Shown here: in pieces, positions 6,115 to 10,807 of the stretch
Position numbering within the stretch: position 1 is the first letter of the stretch
Layout: each line of letters begins with the position of its first letter
DNA from: RGUW01 sp049421025
GTDB lineage: Bacteria > Cyanobacteriota > Cyanobacteriia > PCC-6307 > Cyanobiaceae
DNA: 10,807 nucleotides
Reading direction: 5' to 3'
Assembly (NCBI GenBank): GCA_049421025.1
Contig: JBMSMG010000059.1
Coordinates: 1-10,807, forward strand
The notes under the pieces: generated by a model
What the model saw: only the letters and a program-made list of their open reading frames with translations
The model's database searches: none
What the model was told of the DNA's origin: nothing
Made by a program: the position numbers and the translations under genes

Positions 6115-7437
6115 TCAGGGCCAACGGGCCTGCGCGTAGCGATTCCATTGCAGCGCTGCCTCGGCCAGGGCCTGATCGCTCGACAGTTCACCCAGCATCG
6201 AGCGCTGCAGCTGGGTGTACAGGATCGCCTGCAACCGTTTGATGCCAGGAATCGCTGGCACCAACACCCGGGCATCAGCCAGGGTTCGGGCAGACAGTAG
6301 ACGCGCCTGCTGCACCAGCCGCTCGGCTGGGGTGGCCCCGGGGTCAGCAACCAGATCTTGCTGCAACTGCTGCAAGGCAACGGTTGAAGAGGGCAACACC
6401 CGGGCCTGTTCGGCAAAGGCGAACTGGTTGGCTGCATTGGTGAGATGCAACCCAAAACTCACCGCTTCAGCAGCCATGGCGCTCTGGCGCGGCACCACCA
6501 GATTCATCACCGCCACGTTGGCCTCGCCGCTGGGGCCGGTGATCGGCGCAAACGGGGCCGTGGCCGCCGCAATGCCCGGTGCGTTGGTCTGCAGGTTGCG
6601 CAAGAAATCTGGGCCTGTGGCGACCTGAGCCAGATCACCGCTTTGGTACAGCTCAATGGCACGCCGATAGCCCTGGCTGACCACCTCGCGCGGCAACAGG
6701 CCGTCGCGATAGAGCCCGCTCCAAAACCCAAAGGCAGCGCGACCTGCGTCGGAGTCAAAGGCGGCGCGGCGTTCGCCATCGAGCAGCTGCACCCCCTGCT
6801 GCACCAACGTTTCAAGCAGCTCTGCCGAGTCATCGCTCACCACTGTCATGAACAGGCCGTAGCGACCCGTGCGGCGGCGCATAGCGGCGGCATAGGCGGG
6901 CACCTCGTCCCAACGGCGCGGCGGGGCCTGCAGGCCAGCGCGTTGCAACAGCGCCGTGTTGGCCATGCTGATGCGGGCCGTCAGGTACCACGGCAGGGCA
7001 AATTGCTGCCCCTGCTGCTCACCGGCCTGCCAGATCTTGGGCAAATAGCTCTGTGCTGCTGCCTCTGGCACCAAAGGAGCCAGATCCAGCAGGCCGCCCT
7101 TGCTGGCCAGGTTGGCGGCAAACGGTGGGTTGAGGTTGACCAGATCGGGTGCCGTGCGTGCAAACACCGCCGCCAGCAGCTTGCGCTCGACCGATGCCCA
7201 AGGGACATCAGTCCAGCGCACCGAGACCCCGGGGTTGTCGCGCTCCCAGCTGCGAATGACGTCCTGCAAGTAGCCGTTGAAGCGGGGAGCTAGATCCAGG
7301 GTCCAGACATTGAGCTCTCTCTGCGATGCGCCTCCACCGCCACCCCGCCAACCGCAGCTGCCCAACCCAGCCGAGGCCAGGGCAGCACCGGCCGCTGTGC
7401 CAACGCTCTGCAACAAGCGGCGACGGGTGAGCAACAT
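6115..7437 (-). CDS. Sugar-type (family 1) ABC transporter substrate-binding lipoprotein, Tat-type signal
   Basis: The 440-residue product begins MLLTRRRLLQSVGTAAGAAL and reaches a lipobox LGSC with Cys28, so it looks like a twin-arginine-exported lipoprotein anchored on the periplasmic side of the membrane. After a glycine-rich linker, the mature part has the family 1 extracellular solute-binding pattern: LNVWTLDLAPRFNGYLQDVI, WERDNPGVSVRWTDVPW, APDLVNLNPPFAANLAS, FALPWYLTARISMANT, LYQSGDLAQVATGPDF and a helical C-terminal domain. Proteins of this family bind oligosaccharides or polyols; the ligand cannot be read from the sequence. No permease or ATPase gene is present here, so it is an orphan in this locus. 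The ATG shares its A with the mreD stop (TGATG), implying coupled translation. The frame stays open upstream across mreD, but that extension has no support. The start gives a proper signal peptide, so I trust it. Confidence 0.9.
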   Translation of the reverse strand: MLLTRRRLLQSVGTAAGAALASAGLGSCGWRGGGGGASQRELNVWTLDLAPRFNGYLQDVIRSWERDNPGVSVRWTDVPWASVERKLLAAVFARTAPDLVNLNPPFAANLASKGGLLDLAPLVPEAAAQSYLPKIWQAGEQQGQQFALPWYLTARISMANTALLQRAGLQAPPRRWDEVPAYAAAMRRRTGRYGLFMTVVSDDSAELLETLVQQGVQLLDGERRAAFDSDAGRAAFGFWSGLYRDGLLPREVVSQGYRRAIELYQSGDLAQVATGPDFLRNLQTNAPGIAAATAPFAPITGPSGEANVAVMNLVVPRQSAMAAEAVSFGLHLTNAANQFAFAEQARVLPSSTVALQQLQQDLVADPGATPAERLVQQARLLSARTLADARVLVPAIPGIKRLQAILYTQLQRSMLGELSSDQALAEAALQWNRYAQARWP

Positions 7438-7940
7438 CAGCGCACCCCTGGCAGTTGCTGACGCCAGATCAGCAGCCACAACGAACAGACCAGGGGCGCC
7501 AGCAGAGCAGTCAGCAGGGTCTGCGCCCAAAGCACCTGCAGTGCTGACGCCGGCCATGCCCCTGTCAGGGCCAATTGCGCCAGCACCGAAACCCCAAGCA
7601 CCAGGCTGCCCGCAAGGGCCAGCAAACCCAGCGAGAGGCTGCGCTCCATCACCACGCTGCGGCGACCCAGCCGGCCCCACCACCAGCCGAGCAGCACCAG
7701 CGCCGGCACCTGGCTGACGGCACCGGGGTGCAAGGCATCCAGCAACAGCGCCAACCCAGCCCCCACCAGGGCCCCTGACCAAGGGCCATCGACCAGCGCC
7801 CAGGGCAACAGCCACAGCACCGACCAGGCAGGTCCGGTGGCATCGAGTTGCAACCACCGGGGCGACAGCAAAACCATCAGCGGCACCAACAACGCGGTGG
7901 CCAAGCACCAGCCGCGGCGCCAGAGCTCAAGGTCAGTCAT
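7437..7940 (-). CDS. mreD: Rod shape-determining membrane protein MreD
   Basis: The 167-residue protein is very hydrophobic, with about five membrane segments (roughly residues 11-27, 36-52, 53-70, 78-90, 103-125 and 133-160, some possibly merged) and few charged residues. Its sequence is not strongly diagnostic, but size, topology and position directly after mreC identify it as MreD, the integral membrane partner linking MreB filaments to the peptidoglycan elongation machinery. It contains the run VDGPWSGALVGAGLALLLDA, like the 'G...G...GLL.D' segment common in MreD. The start overlaps the mreC stop by ATGA, and its stop overlaps the next start by TGATG, so translation of three proteins is chained. 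Confidence 0.88.
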   Translation of the reverse strand: MTDLELWRRGWCLATALLVPLMVLLSPRWLQLDATGPAWSVLWLLPWALVDGPWSGALVGAGLALLLDALHPGAVSQVPALVLLGWWWGRLGRRSVVMERSLSLGLLALAGSLVLGVSVLAQLALTGAWPASALQVLWAQTLLTALLAPLVCSLWLLIWRQQLPGVR

Positions 7941-8695
7941 GGCTTGGCCCCATGGGCCATGGAACGCACCTGCACCCAGTCGAGTGCCTCGATCGGTGCG
8001 CTCAGTTGAACGCGCGCTTCGGGTGCGGGGGTGCCCTGCAGATCAAGCTGCTGCAGCACGCCCACCGTGACATTGGGCGGCAGCAGTGTGCTGGCTGGTG
8101 ATGTGGTGACCAAATCGCCAGCCCGGGCGCGGGTGTCGCGGTCCAAAAAGCGCAGCACCGGCCGCGCTGTGCCAGTCCCCACCAGCAAGCCATGCTCACC
8201 GGTGCGCGGGACCCAGACCCCGACCTTGCTTGTCGGGTCGGTGAGCAGCTCAACAAGCGCTGTGGTGGGTGTCACCGACGCAAGGCGTCCCACCAAGCCG
8301 CCAGGAGCCAGCACCACATCTCCACTGGCGAGCCCTGCCATCGCACCTTGAGCGAGCAACAGTTGTTGCCACCACAGCGATGCCGGTCTTGCAATCACTG
8401 GCGCTGACACCAACGCGCCGCCCTGTTCGCGCAGATCCAGCATCTGGCGAAGGCGCTTGTTGTCCGCCTCCAACTGCACGAGCCGGCTCTGCTGATCGAG
8501 GCGCTGAGCCGAACGCAGCCACTCAGCTTGAGCACTACCCGGCCAAAATGGCCGGCTCAAGACGGCATAGAGATCACTGAGCGCAGCCCCTTTGCTGAGC
8601 CTGACGGCCAACAGCAGCAGTGCCACCACCAGCCAGGGCCAGCCGGTGATCAGCAGCCGCCTCGGCGCTAGACGAAAGCCGCGGCCGGCCTGCAT
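7937..8695 (-). CDS. mreC: Rod shape-determining protein MreC
   Basis: MreC is the bitopic periplasmic scaffold protein that bridges MreB/MreD and the penicillin-binding proteins. The 252-residue product shows a basic cytoplasmic N-terminus, one membrane segment (about 14-33, GWPWLVVALLLLAVRL), a periplasmic coiled coil (about 55-92, ending LEADNKRLRQMLDLREQ) and two beta-rich lobes: VSAPVIARPASLWWQ, SGDVVLAPGGLVGRLASVTPTTALVELLTDPTSKVGV, then GDLVTTSPASTLLPPNVTVGVL. These match the family in order and spacing. The start lies 5 bases after the mreB stop; no good Shine-Dalgarno is seen, consistent with coupling to mreB. The length is near the short end of the family. Confidence 0.94.
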   Translation of the reverse strand: MQAGRGFRLAPRRLLITGWPWLVVALLLLAVRLSKGAALSDLYAVLSRPFWPGSAQAEWLRSAQRLDQQSRLVQLEADNKRLRQMLDLREQGGALVSAPVIARPASLWWQQLLLAQGAMAGLASGDVVLAPGGLVGRLASVTPTTALVELLTDPTSKVGVWVPRTGEHGLLVGTGTARPVLRFLDRDTRARAGDLVTTSPASTLLPPNVTVGVLQQLDLQGTPAPEARVQLSAPIEALDWVQVRSMAHGAKP

Positions 8696-8700
8696 CAGGC

Positions 8701-9747
8701 TCAGGCTGCCGGGCGGATGAAGTCAGGGGTGTCGAGCACCCGCACCAGGCGGTTGTAGTCCTCGAGCACGATGCCGCAGCCGTTGACCACACACAGCAGC
8801 GGGTCTTCAGCTACGTGCACCAGGATCCCGGTCTCATGGCTGATCAGATCGCTGATCCCTTTGACCAAGGCACCACCACCGGCCAGCATGATGCCGCGAT
8901 CGACAATGTCGGCAGCCAGCTCTGGAGGGGTGCGCTCGAGGGTTCGCTTGACCGCTTCAACGATCACATTGAGCGGCTCAGCCATCGCCTCACGAATGTC
9001 GCCGGCGCGAATGTTGACCGTCCGCGGCAGACCCGAGAGCAAATGCAGACCCCGCACGTCCATGGACGTTTCGTCGTGGGTTTCTGACGGGAATGCTGAG
9101 CCAATGCGGATCTTGATGTCTTCAGCCGTGCGCTCACCCACCACCAGGTTGTGGACCTTCTTGAGGTAGGTGGCGATGGCATCACTGAGCTCGTCGCCAG
9201 CCACGCGTACCGACTCGCTGATCACCGTGCCGCCCAGGCTGAGCACAGCGACCTCGGTGGTGCCGCCACCGATGTCCACAATCATGGTGCCCACAGGTTC
9301 GGTCACAGGCAGACCGGCACCGATGGCAGCCGCGACGGGCTCATCAATCAGATGCACCTCGCGGGCGCCGGCAAGGCCGGCTTCGCGCACGGCACGGCGT
9401 TCGACGCCAGTGACGCCACTGGGGATGCCCACCACCAAGCGCCGGGCCACCAGGCCGCGGCCGTCATTGCCCTTCTGAATGAAGGTTTTGATCATTTGCT
9501 CAGCGGCATCGAAGTCAGCGATGACGCCATCACGCAAAGGCCGCACGGCACGAATGGTGCCCGGGGTGCGGCCCAGCATCATTTTTGCCTCAGTACCGAC
9601 GGCGAGCGGCAGGTTGCGCTCCATGTCGATGGCCACAACCGAGGGCTCTTGCAACACAATGCCCTTGCCCGAGACGTACATCAGGGTGTTGGCGGTACCC
9701 AGATCAATGCCGATGTCGCGGGAGAACTGGAACCGACGGAAAAACAC
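8701..9747 (-). CDS. mreB: Rod shape-determining actin homologue MreB
   Basis: MreB polymerises on the inner face of the membrane and guides lateral wall synthesis. The 348-residue protein has all actin-fold nucleotide motifs: phosphate 1 DIGIDLGTANT (11-21), LIDEPVAAAIGAG (133-145), phosphate 2 IVDIGGGTTEVAV (156-168) and the adenosine motif GIMLAGGGALVKGISD (285-300). It begins with the amphipathic MFFRRFQFSRD, the usual membrane-contacting start of cyanobacterial MreB. The start is GTG at 9747, chosen because this N-terminus matches the family exactly and there is no ATG in frame close upstream. A promoter candidate lies immediately upstream, making mreB the first gene of the minus-strand operon. 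Full normal length. Confidence 0.97.
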   Translation of the reverse strand: MFFRRFQFSRDIGIDLGTANTLMYVSGKGIVLQEPSVVAIDMERNLPLAVGTEAKMMLGRTPGTIRAVRPLRDGVIADFDAAEQMIKTFIQKGNDGRGLVARRLVVGIPSGVTGVERRAVREAGLAGAREVHLIDEPVAAAIGAGLPVTEPVGTMIVDIGGGTTEVAVLSLGGTVISESVRVAGDELSDAIATYLKKVHNLVVGERTAEDIKIRIGSAFPSETHDETSMDVRGLHLLSGLPRTVNIRAGDIREAMAEPLNVIVEAVKRTLERTPPELAADIVDRGIMLAGGGALVKGISDLISHETGILVHVAEDPLLCVVNGCGIVLEDYNRLVRVLDTPDFIRPAA

Positions 9748-9753
9748 GAAAGA

Positions 9754-9769
9754 CCCTGCTCTGCAAGGG
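9754..9769 (-). promoter_or_regulatory. Small hairpin in the mreB leader
   Basis: Read on the minus strand, CCCTTGC pairs with GCAGGG around an AGA loop with one bulged T. It sits 6 bases before the GTG start and would cover the weak AGGG ribosome-binding element and nearly all of the short leader predicted from the promoter at 9774-9802. If transcription starts near 9767 the outer pair is lost. Confidence 0.3.
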
Positions 9770-9773
9770 CCAA

Positions 9774-9802
9774 ATCATAGAGGGGTGTTACAGGATCCCC
9801 AA
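9774..9802 (-). promoter_or_regulatory. Promoter candidate for the mreBCD operon
   Basis: On the minus strand there is TATGAT at 9779-9774 (one mismatch to the -10 consensus), exactly 17 bases downstream of TTGGGG at 9802-9797 (three of six matches to the -35, including TTG). A start near 9767 would leave a leader of about 20 bases before the mreB GTG. A plus-strand GTTACA (9787-9792) lies inside the spacer and resembles one half of the HLR1 element bound by RpaB, but the second half at the required spacing is absent. Confidence 0.5.
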
Positions 9803-9883
9803 ACGGTGGCACTCCTTCAATGTGGCCCCGATCAGCCTCTGGCCGACTTGGGTGCCGCATCATGAGTTCCACATTGACTAACT

Positions 9884-9888
9884 AGGAG
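9884..9888 (+). promoter_or_regulatory. Ribosome binding site of ssb
   Basis: AGGAG stands 7 bases before the ssb ATG. It is the clearest Shine-Dalgarno in the window and fixes the ssb start; most other genes here rely on stop-start overlaps or have none visible. Confidence 0.85.
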
Positions 9889-9895
9889 AAACGCC

Positions 9896-10282
9896 ATGGG
9901 CGTCAACTCGATCACCCTCGTCGGCCGTGCTGGCCGCGACCCTGAGGTCCGCTACTTCGAATCGGGCAGCGTCGTCGCCAACCTGACCCTGGCCGTCAAC
10001 CGCCGCTCAGGCAATGACGAGCCCGATTGGTTCAACCTCGAGATCTGGGGCAAGCAAGCCCAGGTGGCCGCCGACTATGTCCGCAAAGGCAGCCTGCTGG
10101 GCATCATCGGCAGCTTCAAGCTCGACCGCTGGACCGACCGCAGCAGCGGCGAAGAGCGCTCCAAGCCCGTGGTGCGGGTCGACCGCCTCGAGCTGCTGGG
10201 CTCCAAGCGCGACAGCGAAGCCGGTGGCATGGGCGGCGGCTTCGGCGGCGGCGAACCCTCAGACGACGAAGTGCCGTTCTGA
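9896..10282 (+). CDS. ssb: Single-stranded DNA-binding protein
   Basis: SSB coats single-stranded DNA in replication, recombination and repair. The 128-residue product has the OB-fold from about residue 2 to 102 (NSITLVGRAGRDPEVRYF, SVVANLTLAVNRR, DWFNLEIWGKQAQVAADYVRKGSLLGIIGSFKLDRW, PVVRVDRLELLG), a short glycine-rich linker (GGMGGGFGGGEP) and the acidic tip DDEVPF that recruits partner proteins, equivalent to DDDIPF in E. coli. It is shorter than the E. coli protein because the linker is short, as is usual in picocyanobacteria to my knowledge. It is divergent from mreB with 148 bases between the starts. I could not identify a clear ssb promoter in that gap. Confidence 0.97.
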   Translation: MGVNSITLVGRAGRDPEVRYFESGSVVANLTLAVNRRSGNDEPDWFNLEIWGKQAQVAADYVRKGSLLGIIGSFKLDRWTDRSSGEERSKPVVRVDRLELLGSKRDSEAGGMGGGFGGGEPSDDEVPF

Positions 10283-10312
10283 GCACCTGCTGAAGGCTGC
10301 ATGGGTTGGCGA

Positions 10313-10332
10313 CAGGCGCTAATCAGCGCTTG
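10313..10332 (+). terminator. Hairpin downstream of ssb
   Basis: CAGGCGCT (10313-10320) pairs with AGCGCTTG (10325-10332) around an AATC loop, giving eight pairs with one G-U that is a wobble only in plus-strand RNA. It lies 30 bases after the ssb stop. There is no T-run, so termination would be inefficient; it may instead be a 3'-end stabiliser or the first element of the structured region that follows. Confidence 0.4.
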
Positions 10333-10347
10333 GCTTGAGGAACGAAC

Positions 10348-10370
10348 TGGCGCAACAGCGGTTGCAGCCA
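10348..10370 (+). other. Inverted repeat in the ssb-ahcY gap
   Basis: TGGC-GCAAC (10348-10356) pairs with GTTGC-A-GCCA (10361-10370) around an AGCG loop, nine pairs with one bulged A. No gene overlaps it. It is one of a series of stems between ssb and ahcY. Confidence 0.45.
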
Positions 10371-10402
10371 CGCCACTCCTTGGGGAACCCGCCAATGACA
10401 AA

Positions 10403-10433
10403 GCCTGAGCCGTCCATCCCTGGACGCTCAGGC
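10403..10433. other. Strong 13-pair hairpin in the ssb-ahcY gap
   Basis: GCCTGAG (10403-10409), a bulged C, and CGTCCA (10411-10416) pair with TGGACG (10421-10426) and CTCAGGC (10427-10433) around a TCCC loop. Read on the minus strand it is followed by CTTTGTCATT, a moderately T-rich tail, so it could terminate ahcY transcription; read on the plus strand no T-run follows. It lies 119 bases beyond the ahcY stop. Confidence 0.5.
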
Positions 10434-10475
10434 ACCTGTCTTGAAACTGCTACTCCCTCAACACTGAGGCGCTGA

Positions 10476-10548
10476 ACCCGAGCCGGGGAAGTCGAGCCCG
10501 CTGTTACCGCTGTAAGCGGCAGTGCAGACGAGACCCCCCGGCTCAGGT
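10476..10548 (+). ncRNA. Candidate structured RNA element next to the ahcY 3' end
   Basis: A 73-base imperfect long hairpin. The outer stem GAGCCGGGG (10480-10488) pairs with CCCCGGCTC (10536-10544), extended by ACC/GGT after one mismatch. Inside, CGCTG (10499-10503) pairs with CAGTG (10520-10524), and an apical stem CCGCT (10507-10511) pairs with AGCGG (10515-10519). The inner G-T pair is a wobble in plus-strand RNA but a C-A clash in minus-strand RNA, so a plus-strand transcript fits better. It does not match tRNA, tmRNA, SRP RNA or RNase P RNA that I can recognise. It ends 4 bases from the ahcY stop, so it may alternatively be part of the 3' end of the ahcY message. No promoter was identified. 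Confidence 0.3.
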
Positions 10549-10552
10549 CTCC

Positions 10553-10807
10553 TCAATAGCGGTAGTGGTCCAGCTTGTAGGGCCCTTCCACCGGCACGTT
10601 GATGTAGTCGGCCTGCTCCTTGGTGAGTTCGGTCAACTTGGCACCGATCTTTTCAAGGTGCAGGCGAGCCACCATCTCATCAAGGTGCTTGGGCAGCACA
10701 TACACCTGCTTGCCGTACTGCTCGCCTTTGGTGAACAGTTCGATCTGGGCGAGCACCTGGTTGGTGAACGAGTTGCTCATCACAAAGCTGGGGTGGCCGG
10801 TGGCGCA
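10553..10807 (-). CDS. ahcY: S-adenosylhomocysteine hydrolase, C-terminal part (5' end outside the window)
   Basis: AhcY splits S-adenosylhomocysteine to adenosine and homocysteine, removing the inhibitory by-product of SAM-dependent methylation. Only the last 84 residues are visible, entering the window in frame at its right edge. They begin CATGHPSFVMSNSFTNQV, the conserved segment near the NAD-binding domain, continue with VYVLPKHLDEMVARLHL, and end in PYKLDHYRY, the C-terminal tail whose lysine and tyrosine contact NAD in the neighbouring subunit. An ATG inside this stretch is internal, not the start. EgtD, in the same window though far away, consumes three SAM per ergothioneine and so produces the substrate of this enzyme, but the two genes are not in one operon. 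Confidence 0.96.
   Translation of the reverse strand, partial: CATGHPSFVMSNSFTNQVLAQIELFTKGEQYGKQVYVLPKHLDEMVARLHLEKIGAKLTELTKEQADYINVPVEGPYKLDHYRY

Noticed and set aside
6445..7293. 282-residue plus-strand open frame antisense to the substrate-binding protein gene
   Set aside because: Arg/His/Gln-rich composition typical of antisense frames in GC-rich DNA, and no family resemblance.
7438..7908. Upstream extension of the substrate-binding protein frame across mreD
   Set aside because: The extension is Gly/Ala/Val-rich without features and overlaps mreD in another frame, while the start at 7437 yields a proper signal peptide and a TGATG junction.
9151..9780. 209-residue plus-strand open frame antisense to mreB
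   Set aside because: It is a His/Asp/Ala-rich mirror of the conserved mreB coding sequence with no recognisable domain.
10075..10401. 108-residue minus-strand open frame overlapping ssb and the following gap
   Set aside because: Most of it is antisense to ssb, the product is Ser/Pro/Arg-rich low complexity, and the stems in the gap are a better explanation for that sequence.
10476..10548. Possible tRNA because of length (73 bases) and paired ends
   Set aside because: The closing stem is longer than a tRNA acceptor, there is no CCA end, no TTCRA T-loop and no seven-base anticodon loop in the right place on either strand.

Overview
The window reads as a GC-rich picocyanobacterial chromosome segment (Synechococcus/Cyanobium lineage). 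The evidence is the close match of LysS, MreB, SSB and AhcY to picocyanobacterial proteins as I remember them, an ergothioneine cluster carrying two small cyanobacterial accessory proteins, and an RpaB/Ycf27-like response regulator beside lysS. It looks like core chromosome. I see no transposase, integrase, tRNA, rRNA, CRISPR array or phage gene. Family and organism assignments rest on sequence recognition only; no database was searched.

Plus-strand block, 1-3229: a tightly packed operon. It holds the 3' part of egtB (sulfoxide synthase), egtD (histidine trimethylase, ATGA overlap), a 76-aa small protein (ATGA overlap), a 168-aa glutamine-rich coiled-coil protein, and a YdcF/DUF218 membrane-anchored protein. 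The first two genes make ergothioneine from histidine. The next two belong, as I recall, to cyanobacterial families called 'hercynine metabolism' proteins purely from this gene context; their function is unknown.

Minus-strand block, 9747 down to 3231: mreB, mreC and mreD (rod-shape cytoskeleton), a sugar-type ABC substrate-binding lipoprotein joined to mreD by a TGATG overlap, an OmpR/PhoB-family response regulator, lysS, and an 87-aa conserved-looking small protein. The last gene meets ydcF tail to tail with a single base between stop codons. A good promoter candidate for this block lies just upstream of mreB.

Right end, 9748-10807: ssb on the plus strand, divergent from mreB, then a 270-base gene-free stretch and the 3' end of ahcY on the minus strand. 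The gene-free stretch is full of inverted repeats, including two that compete for the same arm. Its wobble positions fit a plus-strand RNA better than a minus-strand one. This is the least explained part of the window. No gap between genes exceeds 300 bases.
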